Assembly: GCA_030446625.1 (NCBI GenBank)
Contig: JAUJMY010000010.1
Location: 31,535-95,534 of the forward strand
Direction: 5' to 3'
From: Gaiellaceae bacterium
GTDB taxonomy: Bacteria > Actinomycetota > Thermoleophilia > Gaiellales > Gaiellaceae
DNA: 64,000 nucleotides
Shown: positions 38,006 to 47,269 of the stretch, piece after piece
Position numbering within the stretch: the stretch's first letter is position 1
How the letters are laid out: each line of letters starts with the position of its first letter
Translations under genes and position numbers: made by a program
The notes under the pieces: model-generated
Seen by the model: the letters and a program-made list of their open reading frames with translations, nothing else
Databases searched by the model: none
Told to the model about the DNA's origin: nothing

Positions 38006-38649
38006 CGCGTCCCGTACAGCCGGTCGCCCGCGTCGCCGAGGCCCGGGACGATGTAGCCGCGCTCGTCGAGGCCGCGGTCGATCGCGGCGCAGACGACGTG
38101 CACATCCGGGTGCTCGCCGTGGATCCGCTCGATCCCCGGCGGTGCGGCGACGAGGCAGACGAGCGTCACCGAGCGCGCCCCCGCCGCCTTCACGGACGCG
38201 ATCGCCGCGGCGCTCGAGTTGCCGGTCGCGAGCATCGGGTCGAGCACGATCGCGTCCCGCTCCGACAGGTCCTCGGGCAGCTTCACGTAGTACTCGACCG
38301 GCTGCAGCGTCTCCTCGTCGCGGTAGAGGCCGATGAAGCCCACGCGCGCGCTCGAGACCAGCGAGAGGACGCCGTCGAGCATCCCCATCCCGGCGCGCAG
38401 CACCGGGCAGACGGCGACCTTCTTGCCGGAGATCCGCTGCGCTGTCATTCGCTCGAGCGGCGTCTCGATCGCGACGTCCTCGGTCGGGAACTCCTTCGTC
38501 GCCTCGTACGTCAGGAGCAGCGTCAGCTCGTTCACGAGCTTGCGGAAGTGGACCGTCGGCGTCGACTTGTCGCGCAGGTACGAGAGCTTGTGCTGCACCA
38601 GCGGATGAGTCACTTCCGTGACGCGCGGCTGCGTCGTCACGGCGGTCAC
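38002..38649 (-). CDS. upp: uracil phosphoribosyltransferase
   Basis: 215 residues from GTG 38649, overlapping the glyA stop (GTGA). Features of Upp: VTHPLVQHKLSYLRDKST at the start, LTYEATKEFP, VPVLRAGMGMLDGVL-like CPVLRAGMGMLDG, the PRPP loop VLDPMLATGNSSAAA (about 128-142) and the C-terminal GYIVPGLGDAGDRLYGT. It converts uracil and PRPP to UMP in pyrimidine salvage. Its position after glyA and prfA is the classical Gram-positive arrangement. Length is standard. Confidence 0.96.
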   Translation of the reverse strand: MTAVTTQPRVTEVTHPLVQHKLSYLRDKSTPTVHFRKLVNELTLLLTYEATKEFPTEDVAIETPLERMTAQRISGKKVAVCPVLRAGMGMLDGVLSLVSSARVGFIGLYRDEETLQPVEYYVKLPEDLSERDAIVLDPMLATGNSSAAAIASVKAAGARSVTLVCLVAAPPGIERIHGEHPDVHVVCAAIDRGLDERGYIVPGLGDAGDRLYGTR

Positions 38650-39938
38650 GAGACGTACGTCGCGTAGCCGCGGAAGCCCGGGTAGAGCGGGCGGCGGCGG
38701 CAGAGCTCCGCGCTCCGGTCGGAGAGGCGCGGCAGGTCGGGCGCGTCTCCGAGTGCTTCCGCCATGATCGAGCCGACCTCGCGGAAGTCCTCCTCGTCGA
38801 AGCCGCGCATCGTCGCGGCGGGGGTCCCGACGCGGATCCCCGAGGCGACCGTCGGCGGCCGCTCGTCGAACGGCACCGTGTTCCGGTTCACGGTCATCTT
38901 CACCTCGTGGAGCCGCTCCTCCGCGTCCTTTCCCGTCCACTCGGTGCGGCGGAGGTCGACCTGGAGGAGGTGCGTGTCGGTCCCGCCCGTCAGCACGTCG
39001 AGCCCACGCTCCTGGAGCGTCTCCGCGAGCACGTCCGCGTTCGCGCGCACCTGGCGCTGGTAGTCGCGGAAAGCCTCGGTCGCCGCGATGCGGAAGCAGG
39101 TCGCCTTCGCCGCTACCGAATGGACGAGCGGCCCGCCCTGCATCCCGGGGAAGACGGCGCGGTCGACGGCCTGCGCGTGCTCCTCGCGGCAGAGGACGAA
39201 GCCGGAGCGCGGGCCGGCGAGCGTCTTGTGCGCGGTCGAGGTGACGAAGTCGCAGTGCGGGACGGGGTTCGGGTGCAGCCCCGCCGCGACGAGCCCGGAG
39301 AAGTGCGCCATGTCGCACATCAGCAGCGCCCCCACCTCGTCCGCGATCTCACGGAAGCGATCCGCCTCCACCACGCGCGGGTACGCGGAGCCGCCGCAGG
39401 TGATCAGCCGCGGGCGGTGCTCCTTCGCGAGCCGCAGGACGTCGTCGTAGTCGACGAGGCTCGTGTCGCGGGACACGCCGTAGTGGGCGATCGTGTACAG
39501 ACGCCCGCTGAAGTTGACCTTCAGCCCGTGCGTCAGGTGCCCGCCGTGCGAGAGCTCGAGCGACAGGATCGTGTCGCCCGGCTGGAGCACCGCGAAGTAC
39601 ACGGCCATGTTCGCCTGCGCGCCGGCGTGCGGCTGCACGTTCGCGTGCTCGGCGCCGAAGAGCGAGCGCGCGCGCTCGATCGCGAGCGTCTCGATCTCGT
39701 CGACGACCTCGCAGCCGCCGTAGTAGCGCTTGCCGGGATACCCCTCGGCGTACTTGTTCGTCGGCACGCTCCCGATCGCCTCGAACACGCTCGGCCACGT
39801 GAAGTTCTCCGACGCGATCAGCTCGATCTGCGAGTGCTGCCGCTCGTGCTCGCGTCCCAGGAGAGCGGCGATCTCGGGATCGACCGCGTCGAGGCCCGCG
39901 GTGCGAAGCTGCTCGAGCGTTTCCTGTGCGACGGCCAT
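38646..39938 (-). CDS. glyA: serine hydroxymethyltransferase
   Basis: 430 residues from ATG 39938 with GAGGAG just upstream; a longer frame without a ribosome site is ignored. Family marks: IELIASENFTWPSV, TNKYAEGYPGKRYYGGCE, NVQPHAGAQANMAVY, MCDMAHFSGLVAAG, TSTAHKTLAGPRSG (Lys that binds PLP), SGIRVGTPAATMRG. It interconverts serine and glycine with tetrahydrofolate and feeds one-carbon units to folate, and so to MetH. The usual TTTHKTLRGPRGG reads TSTAHKTLAGPRSG here, a mild variation that keeps the Lys. Confidence 0.97.
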   Translation of the reverse strand: MAVAQETLEQLRTAGLDAVDPEIAALLGREHERQHSQIELIASENFTWPSVFEAIGSVPTNKYAEGYPGKRYYGGCEVVDEIETLAIERARSLFGAEHANVQPHAGAQANMAVYFAVLQPGDTILSLELSHGGHLTHGLKVNFSGRLYTIAHYGVSRDTSLVDYDDVLRLAKEHRPRLITCGGSAYPRVVEADRFREIADEVGALLMCDMAHFSGLVAAGLHPNPVPHCDFVTSTAHKTLAGPRSGFVLCREEHAQAVDRAVFPGMQGGPLVHSVAAKATCFRIAATEAFRDYQRQVRANADVLAETLQERGLDVLTGGTDTHLLQVDLRRTEWTGKDAEERLHEVKMTVNRNTVPFDERPPTVASGIRVGTPAATMRGFDEEDFREVGSIMAEALGDAPDLPRLSDRSAELCRRRPLYPGFRGYATYVS

Positions 39939-39967
39939 CGGCGCTCCTCTCGGGTTTCCGGGTGATG

Positions 39968-40579
39968 CTACTCCGCGCCTCCGCCGGCGGCCGCGCGCAC
40001 GCACGCCACCGCCTCGATCCCCGGAACGGCGCCCTCGCGCAGGACGCGCGGCTCGTCGCCGGTGAGATCGAGGACCGTCGACGGCGTGCCCGGCAACTCG
40101 CCCGCGTCGAGCTCGCCCGCGCAGGCGGAGCGGATCTGCGCCGGGACGTCATCCAGCCGCCGCGGGTCGGGTCCGCCGGGGAGGTTCGCGCTCGTCGCCA
40201 TCACCGCGCCCACGCGCGCGAGCACTGCCGCGACCTCGCCGTCGAGCGCCGGGACGCGGACGCCGATCGTGTCGGCGCGCGAGCCGCCGAGCCACGGAAA
40301 GCGCCGGCGCGGGTTCGGGAAGACGAGCGTGTACGGCCCCGGCAGGAGCGCGCGCGCGACGTCCTCGGCGGCGCCGCGCAGCTCCGGCACGAGCTCGACG
40401 AGCACGCCGACGTCCGCGGCCACGAGCGCCGTCGGCTGCTCCGCCGCACGGCCCTTCAACGCGTAGAGCCGCCGCGCGTACTCCTCGCGTCGCGGGTTCG
40501 CGGCGAGGCCGTAGACGGTGTCCGTCGGCAGGAGCACCGGCGCGCCCGCCTCGAGCGCCGCGACGACCGCGTCGATCAC
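39968..40579 (-). CDS. L-threonylcarbamoyladenylate synthase (Sua5/YrdC family)
   Basis: 203 residues from GTG 40579 (GTGA overlap with prmC). The YrdC fold is clear: GAPVLLPTDTVYGLAANP, LYALKGRAAEQPTALV (KxR, where the usual KGRP reads KGRA), LLPGPYTLVFPNP, DTIGVRVP, VMATSANLPGGPDP and a STVLDLTG end. It makes threonylcarbamoyl-AMP from threonine, bicarbonate and ATP for the t6A tRNA modification. The short form (YrdC-like) lacks the extra Sua5 domain. It is part of the conserved prfA-prmC-sua5-glyA set. Confidence 0.92.
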   Translation of the reverse strand: MIDAVVAALEAGAPVLLPTDTVYGLAANPRREEYARRLYALKGRAAEQPTALVAADVGVLVELVPELRGAAEDVARALLPGPYTLVFPNPRRRFPWLGGSRADTIGVRVPALDGEVAAVLARVGAVMATSANLPGGPDPRRLDDVPAQIRSACAGELDAGELPGTPSTVLDLTGDEPRVLREGAVPGIEAVACVRAAAGGGAE

Positions 40580-41382
40580 GCGCGGCGGCCCTCGACGACG
40601 CGCTCGCGGCCGGCGAGGTCTCGGGTCACGGTGACCTCGACGTAGCCGAGCGTACGGAGCGCGTCCGCGACGCCCGGTGCCTGCCCGTCGCCCACCTCGA
40701 GCACGAGCCACCCGCGCGTCACGCGCCGGGCCAGCTCCTCGTGCAAGCCCGTGCCGACGAGGGCCACGCGTGGCTCCCACTCGCGGATCTCGGGCTGGAG
40801 CGCGTCGTACTCGCTGGGCAGCACGTAGGGCGGGTTCGAGACGACGAGATCCCACTCCCCCGCCGCGTCCGCGATCCCGCCCTCGCGCAGCTCGACGTCG
40901 ATGCCGAGCCGCGCCGCGTTCTCGCGCGCGAGCGCGAGCGCGTCGGGCGAGGCGTCGACGGCCGTCACGCGCGCGCCCGGATGCTCGTCTGCGCTCGCGA
41001 GCGCGATCGCGCCCGACCCTACGCCCACGTCGAGCACGCGCGGCGTCGCAACCCCGTCCACGAGCGCCAGGCAGCGCTCGACGACGACCTCCGTCTCGGG
41101 GCGCGGGATCAGCGCGCGCCCGTCGACCTTGAGCGTGAGCCGGCGGAAGCCCCACTCGCCCAGGATGTACGGCGTCGGCTCGCGGCAGCCGCGGCGGCGT
41201 ACCAGCTCTCGGACCGCGTCGACCTCGCCCGCCGCGAGCGGCCGGTCGTGCTCGGTGTACAGCTGGATCCGCGTCAGGCCGAGCGCGCTCCCGAGCAAGA
41301 GCTCCGCGTCGAGGCGAGGCGATTCGACGCCCTTCGCGTCGAGGAATGCGGTCGCGGTCCGGAGGATCTCTCCGACCGTCAC
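40576..41382 (-). CDS. prmC: peptide chain release factor N5-glutamine methyltransferase
   Basis: 268 residues from GTG 41382, overlapping prfA by GTGA. An N-terminal helical domain (about 1-80, with [21 protein letters not shown]) leads to a Rossmann methyltransferase: [26 protein letters not shown] (AdoMet motif I) and VVSNPPYV (NPPY, which holds the Gln). It methylates the Gln of the GGQ motif in RF1 and RF2. Cotranslation with prfA, its substrate, is the norm. Confidence 0.95.
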   Translation of the reverse strand: MTVGEILRTATAFLDAKGVESPRLDAELLLGSALGLTRIQLYTEHDRPLAAGEVDAVRELVRRRGCREPTPYILGEWGFRRLTLKVDGRALIPRPETEVVVERCLALVDGVATPRVLDVGVGSGAIALASADEHPGARVTAVDASPDALALARENAARLGIDVELREGGIADAAGEWDLVVSNPPYVLPSEYDALQPEIREWEPRVALVGTGLHEELARRVTRGWLVLEVGDGQAPGVADALRTLGYVEVTVTRDLAGRERVVEGRRA

Positions 41383-42428
41383 ACTCCGGCCGTCTCGAGC
41401 GCCCGGCGCCGGCTCTCCGACGCGAGCGCGGCCGTGAACTCGTCGAGCTCGCCCTGGAGGATGCGGTCGAGCTGGTGCACGGTGAGCTTGATCCGGTGGT
41501 CCGTCAGGCGGTTCTCGGGGAAGTTGTAGGTGCGGATCTTCTCGGCGCGCTCGCCGCCCCCGATCTGCGAGCGGCGCGTCTCGGACAGCTCGGCCTGTTG
41601 CCGCTCGCGCTCGAGCTCGTAGAGCCGCGCGCGCAGCACGCGGAGCGCCTTCGTCTTGTTCTGGAGCTGGGACTTCTCGTCCTGCATCGCGACCACGAGG
41701 CCCGTCGGCAGGTGCGTGATCCGCACCGCGGAGTCGGTCGTGTTCACGCTCTGCCCGCCGGGACCGGTCGAGCGGTAGACGTCGATCTTCAGGTCGTTCG
41801 GGTCGATCGCGACCTCGACCTCCTCGGCCTCGGGCATCACGGCGACGGTCGCCGTGGACGTGTGGATCCGCCCCTGCGACTCCGTCGCGGGGACGCGTTG
41901 GACGCGGTGCGTCCCGCCCTCCCACTTGAAGACGGAATAGGCGCCGTCACCCTTGGCGGCGAACGTGACCTCCTTGAAGCCGCCGGCCTCGTTCGGGCTC
42001 GCCGAGAGCTCCTCCGTCCTGAAGCCGCGCCGCTCCGCGTAGCGCGCGAGCATGCGGTACACGTCGCCGGCCCACAGCGCGGCTTCGTCTCCGCCGACGG
42101 CCTGCCGGACCTCGACGATGACGTCCTTCCGATCGGCGGCGTCCGTCTCGACGAGCGCGAGCTTGAGCTCGTCCTCGATCGCGGCGACGCGCTACTCCAG
42201 CTCCGGCACGAGCTCGCGCAGGTCGCCGTCGCCGCGCGCAGCGGCGAGATCGTCCGTCACTTCCCGCCACTCCTGCGCGAGACGGTGCGCGCCTTCGAGC
42301 TCCTTCAGCCGCCGCCCGACCTCCGCAGCCTCGCGGTGGTCGTTGTAGACGGCAGGATCGTTCATGCGCTCCTGCGCCTCGCGGTACGAGCGCTCGAGCT
42401 CGTCGACGAGCTGCTCGAACGCGGCCAT
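41379..42428 (-). CDS. prfA: peptide chain release factor 1, with an in-frame UAG at codon 79
   Basis: From ATG 42428 the frame runs for 78 codons ([19 protein letters not shown]...VPELE), reaches TAG at 42192-42194, then continues in the same frame with [14 protein letters not shown] and the rest of RF1: [22 protein letters not shown] (PxT, the UAG/UAA-reading tripeptide, about 179-182), [10 protein letters not shown] (GGQ about 224-226) and [13 protein letters not shown]. With the stop read through, it has 349 codons, normal for RF1. So this is a substitution (for example GAG to TAG), not a frameshift. It may be a sequencing error, or a feedback device, since RF1 itself reads UAG. Cotranslated with prmC. 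Promoter -10 TACCCT six bases upstream. Confidence 0.88.
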
Positions 42429-42433
42429 GGAAC

Positions 42434-42440
42434 TAGGGTA
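42434..42440. promoter_or_regulatory. shared bidirectional -10 for prfA and the Nudix gene
   Basis: Seven bases, TAGGGTA, give TAGGGT on plus (6 bases before GTG 42446) and TACCCT on minus (6 bases before ATG 42428). Both genes would be leaderless and the polymerases would compete for overlapping sites in a 17-base gap. Confidence 0.5.
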
Positions 42441-42445
42441 GCCCC

Positions 42446-42856
42446 GTGAACGGCGGCGCCGCGTGCGTGATCTTCGACGCGCGCGGGCGCGTGCTGCTGA
42501 TCGAGGAGAACTACGGCCGCCGCCGCTGGGGTCTGCCGGGCGGGCAGCTGGAGGACGGCGAGGTGCCGCACGACGCGGCGATGCGCGAGACGCGCGAGGA
42601 GACGGGCCTCGACGTCGAGCTCGACCACGTGATCGGGCTGTACGGGCTCGAGAACGGCTTCTTCGCCTACGCGTTCGCCGCGCGCGTCGTCCGCGGCGAA
42701 CCGGCCGTGCCTCCGACCGGCGAGATCGCGGCAGTCGAGTGGTGCGATCCGCGGCACTTGCCGCAGCCCCGCTCGAACATCCTCCACTACGCCGTTTCGG
42801 ACGCTGTCGCCGGCGCGCGCGGCGTCGTCCGCGCGAACCTCCCGCGCATCAGCTGA
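42446..42856 (+). CDS. Nudix hydrolase
   Basis: 136 residues from GTG 42446. The Nudix box is GQLEDGEVPHDAAMRETREETGLDV (the G-x5-E-x7-RE-x2-EE-x-G pattern, starting near residue 37), preceded by a strand with RRRWGLPGG. The family hydrolyses nucleoside diphosphates linked to another moiety, such as oxidised dNTPs, NDP-sugars or NADH. The substrate cannot be read from the box. The gene diverges from prfA with a shared promoter and converges with the OsmC gene; no operon partner. Confidence 0.88.
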   Translation: MNGGAACVIFDARGRVLLIEENYGRRRWGLPGGQLEDGEVPHDAAMRETREETGLDVELDHVIGLYGLENGFFAYAFAARVVRGEPAVPPTGEIAAVEWCDPRHLPQPRSNILHYAVSDAVAGARGVVRANLPRIS

Positions 42857-42863
42857 GGAGCTT

Positions 42864-42897
42864 GTGGCTCCGAGCCGCTAGCTCACGCGGACCGCGT
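42864..42897. terminator. hairpins between convergent Nudix and OsmC genes
   Basis: Two inverted repeats lie in the 40-base convergent gap: GTGGCTC/GAGCCGC (42864-42878) and ACGCGG/CCGCGT (42885-42897), each around a single base. There is no T run, as is common for terminators in GC-rich actinobacteria. Confidence 0.3.
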
Positions 42898-43331
42898 CAG
42901 GACGCGAGGCGTGCGGACACCGTCATCTCGACGTTGCCCTTCAGCGCCTGCGAGACCGGACACGCCTCCTTCGCCTCCTCGGCGGCGCGCTGGAACTCGG
43001 CGTCGTCGATGCCCGGCACGTCCCCCTGCACGTCGAGCGCCGACCGGGTGATGCCCGTCCCCGGCTCGAAGGTCACGGCGGCCGTGACGGAGAGCGTCTC
43101 CGGCGCGTGCCCCACCTTCGCGAGCCCGCTCGAGAGCGCCATCGAGAAACACGAGGCGTGCGCGGCCGCGATCAGCTCCTCGGGGCTCGTCCGCCCGTCG
43201 GGTTCCTCGGCGCGCGCCGGCCACGAGACGTCGAGCGGGCCGAGCGCACCGCTGCCGACGCTCTCGATCGTCCCGCTCCCGTTCTGGAGGTCGCCGTGCC
43301 AGGTGACCTCGGCCCTGCGCTCGGTCGCCAC
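42897..43331 (-). CDS. OsmC/Ohr family peroxiredoxin
   Basis: 144 residues from GTG 43331, overlapping the DUF1385 stop by one base (TAGTG). The fold signature is there: SPEELIAAAHASCFSMALS (first active Cys, about residue 61) and ACPVSQALKGNVEMTVSARL (second Cys, about 125). These two cysteines reduce organic or fatty acid hydroperoxides, using a lipoyl or mycothiol/thioredoxin-type donor. The wording GRTSPEELIAAAHASCFSMALS is closer to OsmC (YhfA-like) than to Ohr. It closes the tdcB-like, rpmE, DUF1385, OsmC run. Confidence 0.88.
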   Translation of the reverse strand: MATERRAEVTWHGDLQNGSGTIESVGSGALGPLDVSWPARAEEPDGRTSPEELIAAAHASCFSMALSSGLAKVGHAPETLSVTAAVTFEPGTGITRSALDVQGDVPGIDDAEFQRAAEEAKEACPVSQALKGNVEMTVSARLAS

Positions 43332-44242
43332 TAGGCCATGACCTCCACCTTGCGCGCCGCCGGTTCCGCGGAGTCCTCCAGCCGCAGCACCTCCTTCAGC
43401 GCGCGGATCGAGACCTCGAGCTGGTCGAGCGTCGGCTCGCGCGTGGTCAGCCGCTGCAGCCATAGGCCGGGCGCGAGCAGCGTCATCAGCACGCGGCTCC
43501 CGGTGTTCTTGCCGGCGAAGCGGATGAGCTCGTACGCGATCCCCGCGATGAGCGGCAAGAGCAGGATCCGGCTCGCGATCAGCCAGTACCAGACGGGGCG
43601 CCCGATGAAGGCGAAGACGAAGATCGCGATCACCATCACCCAGAGCAAAAACGCTGTTCCGCAACGCGGGTGTATCAGGCTGAACTTCTGCACGCGCTCC
43701 GGCTCGAGCTCCTCGCCCGCCTCGAGCGCGTTGATCGCCTTGTGCTCGGCCCCGTGGTACTGGAAGACGCGGCGCAGGTCGGGGAGCAGCGAGATGACGC
43801 TCAGGTAGGCGATGAAGATCGCGACGCGGATCAAGCCTTCGACGACGACGAACCAGCCGGTCGTCTCGATCGGCAGCCAGCTCGTGATCAGCGCGGGGGT
43901 CACCTTGAAGAGCGCGATCGCGAAGCCGATCGCGATCGCGAACGCGAAGATCAGGCTCCCGCGCGAGAGCTCCGTCGAAGTCTCGCCGTCCTCGCCTTCC
44001 TCCTGGGCCGCGTAGTTCGCCGAGATGGCGAGTGCGCGGAAGCCGATCGCGAGCGACTCGCCGAGCGCGATCACGCCGCGGATGACCGGCAGCCGGAACA
44101 CGCGATGGCGCGCCATGGCGCTCCGGATCGGCCGGGTCAGCTCGGCGATCTCGCCGTCGGGCTTCCGCACGGCGAGCGCCCAGTTCGACGGGCTGCGCAT
44201 CATCACGCCCTCGAGGACGGCCTGTCCGCCGATCGTGTTCAC
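43331..44242 (-). CDS. DUF1385 membrane protein
   Basis: 303 residues from GTG 44242. The start [17 protein letters not shown] and the central [17 protein letters not shown] are the defining DUF1385 motifs (GGQAxxEGVMM and YHGAEHK, possibly a metal site). Four or more membrane helices are visible ([75 protein letters not shown]). The end is [21 protein letters not shown]. Function is not established, but in Gram-positive genomes it lies between rpmE and prfA as it does here, so it may serve translation or the envelope. Confidence 0.9.
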   Translation of the reverse strand: MNTIGGQAVLEGVMMRSPSNWALAVRKPDGEIAELTRPIRSAMARHRVFRLPVIRGVIALGESLAIGFRALAISANYAAQEEGEDGETSTELSRGSLIFAFAIAIGFAIALFKVTPALITSWLPIETTGWFVVVEGLIRVAIFIAYLSVISLLPDLRRVFQYHGAEHKAINALEAGEELEPERVQKFSLIHPRCGTAFLLWVMVIAIFVFAFIGRPVWYWLIASRILLLPLIAGIAYELIRFAGKNTGSRVLMTLLAPGLWLQRLTTREPTLDQLEVSIRALKEVLRLEDSAEPAARKVEVMA

Positions 44243-44254
44243 GAAGGCTTGCGC

Positions 44255-44474
44255 TTAGCCGCGGCGGGTGCCGCCGGAGCGCTCGAGGCGGCGCTGGAAC
44301 CGCTCGACGCGGCCGCCCGTGTCGACCAGCTTCTGCTTGCCGGTGTAGAACGGGTGGCAGTTCGAGCAGATCTCGACGTGCAGGTCCGGCTTCGTGGAGC
44401 GCGTCTCGAAGGTGTTCCCGCACGAGCAGGTCACGTTTGCGAGCACGTACTCCCGGATGGATGTCGGCCTTCAT
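44255..44474 (-). CDS. rpmE: ribosomal protein bL31, one apparent inserted base near the start
   Basis: From ATG 44474 the codons read MKADIHP, the usual bL31 start. Then an extra base in the CCCGG run at about 44450-44454 pushes it off frame. The following frame, open from ATG 44446, gives [52 protein letters not shown]. Removing one base gives the expected HPEYVLANV join. The CxC and CxxC cysteines mark the zinc-binding form (C+). The protein bridges the 50S and 30S subunits. ATG 44474 overlaps the dehydratase stop by ATGA, while a TATCCT -10 nine bases upstream could give it its own leaderless start. Confidence 0.9.
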
Positions 44475-45441
44475 CGAGAGGCCAGGATAGCAGAGGCGGT
44501 TTCCGGGGCTACGTTGCCTCCTGAGACAACGACGACGACGCGCTCGCTCGGACCCAGCGCGACTTTCGCTGCGAGGACCGCCGCCGTCGCGGCCGCTCCG
44601 GCGGGCTCGCACGCGAGCTTCGCGCGGCCGTAGAGGAAGCGAAACGCCTCCTGGATCTCGGCCTCGGAGACGAGCACGACCTCGTCCACCCGCGCGCGCG
44701 CGACCGCGAGCGCGTTCCGGCCGGCGTGCGGGGCGTTGAGGCCGTCCGCGATCGAGCGCGGCGCGATCTCCACGCGGTCACCGGCGGCGAGCGCGGCGCG
44801 GAGCGCGTTCGACGTCTCGGGCTCGACGCCCAGCACGCGCACGTCCGGCCGCTGCTCCTTGACGGCCGTCGCGACGCCCGCGATCAACCCTCCGCCGCCG
44901 ACGGGAACGACGACGGCGGTCACGTCGGGCACGTCCTCGAGCACCTCGAGCCCGACCGTCCCCTGCCCCGCCTGGACGAGCGGATCGTCGAACGGGTGCA
45001 CGAGCGCCCGTCCCGTGTCCGCCAGCAGGTCGTCCAGGCGTTCGAACGCCGCCGCGGGGGTATCCGCCTCGAGGTCGACGCTGGCCCCGTACGCGCGCGT
45101 CGCCGCGAGCTTCTGCGCGCTCACGCCGCGCCACATCACCACCAGCGCGTCGACGCGCTCGAGCGCGCGCAGTACGCGACCGCCTGGGCGTGGTTCCCCG
45201 CGGAGATACCGACCACGCCGCGCGACTTCTCGCCGGGCGACAGAGACGCGAGCTTGTTCAGGACGCCGCGCGGCTTGAACGACCCGGTGCGCTGGAAGAG
45301 CTCCGCCTTCAGGTGCACGTCTGCGCCGACGAGGCGGCTGAGCGTCGCGGAGCTGAAGGTCGGCGTCCGGTGCAGCCGCGCGCCGATCGTCTCCCGCGCC
45401 CTCCGGACGTCGTCGAGCGAGATGACCGCGGCCGCGTCCAC
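44471..45441 (-). CDS. threonine dehydratase-like PLP enzyme, one apparent deleted base near 45160
   Basis: Fold type II PLP enzyme of about 323 residues in two frames. Upstream: [21 protein letters not shown], then [16 protein letters not shown] (SFKPRG, Lys that binds PLP) and [16 protein letters not shown]. One base is missing at about 45155-45170. Downstream: [34 protein letters not shown] (phosphate-binding glycines), [13 protein letters not shown] and VVVVSGGNV. Threonine/serine dehydratase (catabolic, no ACT domain) is most likely; serine racemase or a related lyase cannot be excluded. The proper start is unclear: GTG 45441 is my choice, GTG 45486 would add a Cys-rich segment. It overlaps rpmE by ATGA. 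Confidence 0.78.
44484..44489 (-). promoter_or_regulatory. -10 element for rpmE
   Basis: TATCCT on the minus strand, 9 bases before ATG 44474, inside the 3' end of the dehydratase gene. It would drive rpmE-DUF1385-OsmC without the upstream gene. Confidence 0.4.
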
Positions 45442-45567
45442 TGTGCAGCGATCGTCACAGTTCTGGCACGGTGCCGTGACGGACACGCGCGAGTTTCGGC
45501 GCTACGTTTTGGCCGGGGATCGCGGGTGGCCCCTCCCATTGAAGGGCGGGGGTGCGCGCGCGTATAA

Positions 45568-47269
45568 CTACGTCAGCGTGTACTCCGGCCCCGACCCGCC
45601 CTCCGGCGGAGTCAAGCGGCCGCCTTTCGCCGTGATCGCGCCGCACTGGACGCAGTTCGACGGCGTCACCTCGACCGCGACGTTGCCGTCCCCGTCGCCC
45701 TCGCCGACCTCGTAGACCTGCGCGGGGCACATCCGCACCCACAGCTCCGCGAGCTGGAGCGGGACGGTGCGCTGGATCCTGATGTGGTTCGGCTGGTCGT
45801 CGCGCGTCCTGTTCCCGGACGCGAACACCGACGAGAGCTTGTCGAAGGTGAGCTTTCCGTCCGGTGCCGGATACCGCCGGGCGCGGTCGGTGCGGATCAG
45901 CTCGTGCTCCGAGTCGCGCTCCGTCGCGCGCGTCGCCGCGCGGGAAGCGGCCTTTCGTCGCGGTCATCGCTCCCGCGAGCGCGCCGCCGACCCAGAATCC
46001 GCGCCCGAATGCCTGCCGCATGTTCCGCACCTCGCGCAGGTCGCGCCAGACGAAGCTCTCGCGCAACGACTCGTCGTAGCTCGCGAGCGCGCCCGGCGTC
46101 CACGGCGTCTGCCCGCGGCGAAGCGAGGCGAACGCAGCCTCCGCGGCGAGCCGCCCCGACTCGATCGCGTAGTGGATCCCCTTCAGAGCCGGCACGTTGA
46201 CGAGCCCGGCGCCGTCGCCGCAGATCAGCAGACCGGGCGCGTGCAAGCGCTTCGGCAGCGAGAGGTAGCCACCCTCCGGGATCGTCTTCGCGCCCCACGC
46301 GATCCGCTCGCCGCCCTCGAGGATGCGGCGGACCCGCGGGTGCGTCTTCAGCTCCTGGAGAAGGTCGTGCGGCGAGAGCTCCGCGTCGCGGTAGTCGAGG
46401 CCGACGACCAGCCCGATCGTGACCATGTCGTCGCCCATCGGGTAGATGAACGAGCCGCCGAACTCGCGGTATCGCGCGCCCGCGCGCAGCGGCCAGCCCA
46501 TCGTGTGGATGACGCGCTGGAGCGGCCGCGCCACGCGCCACACCTCCTTGACGCCGAGCGCCCACACCTGGGGGTTCGCCCCACCGAGCCCGAACCGGTC
46601 GAGCGCCGCGCCGGTCAGGTGCCCCTGCGTCCCCTCGGCGAGCACAGTGACTCGTGCGACGACGTCCGCCCCCGGTTCGAAGTTCCCGAGCTCCTGCCCG
46701 TCGCGTCCGCGCCCCCGGTCGCCGGTGCGGACGCCGCGCACGCGCGCGTCGGAGACGAGCAGCTTCTCCGCGGCCGTCTCCGACAGGATCGTGACGCCCA
46801 GCTCCTCCGCCTCCGACGCGAGCCAGCGGGAGAGCTGCGAGAGCGACGCGACGTAGTTCCCGTCGTTCGCCATCGTCGGCGGCGTCGGGATCCTCACCGC
46901 CTGCCGGGCCGTCAGGAAGAGCACGGACTCGTCGCGGACCCTCCCGAAGAACGGCATGTCGTCGATCCGCCTGCGCTGTCCGAACAGGCGCCGGAGCGAC
47001 CGCGGGTTGACGACCGCGCCCGAGAGGAGGTGCGCGCCGACGCCCTTGCCCTTCTCGAGCACGGCGACGGGGACGTCGCCCAGCCGCTCCGCGACGTCCG
47101 GCGCGCCTTCGAGCAGCTGCCCGAGCCGGATCGCGCACGCGAGCCCGGCGGGGCCGGCGCCGACGATCGCGACGCCGACCTCGATCCGTTCCTCTTCCGG
47201 ATCCGTGGGCGGCGCGAACGCCTCGCTCGCCGCGAACGGCGGCGCGAAGTCGGCCGGGCGGACGCTCAT
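45568..47269 (-). CDS. electron-transfer flavoprotein:quinone oxidoreductase, one apparent inserted base near 45950
   Basis: About 565 residues. The flavin part has VAIVGAGPAGLACAIRLGQ (about 33-51), GAHLLSGAVVNPRSL, and ICGDGAGLVNVPALKGIHYAIESGRLAAEAAF, then helices with WVGGALAGAMTATKGRFP. One extra base at about 45945-45955 shifts the frame; the rest is LTFDKLSSVFASGNRTRDDQPNHIRIQ and the iron-sulfur end MCPAQVYEV, NCVQCG, LTPPEGGSGPEYTLT. The enzyme passes electrons from ETF to the quinone pool at the membrane. The usual cluster has four Cys; here the position three after NCVQC is Ile. It overlaps etfA by ATGA, so acyl-CoA dehydrogenase electrons reach the respiratory chain through one operon. 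Confidence 0.9.

Noticed and set aside
44726..45715. A plus-strand frame opposite the dehydratase
   Set aside because: It mirrors codon bias of the minus-strand gene and shows no motif of its own.
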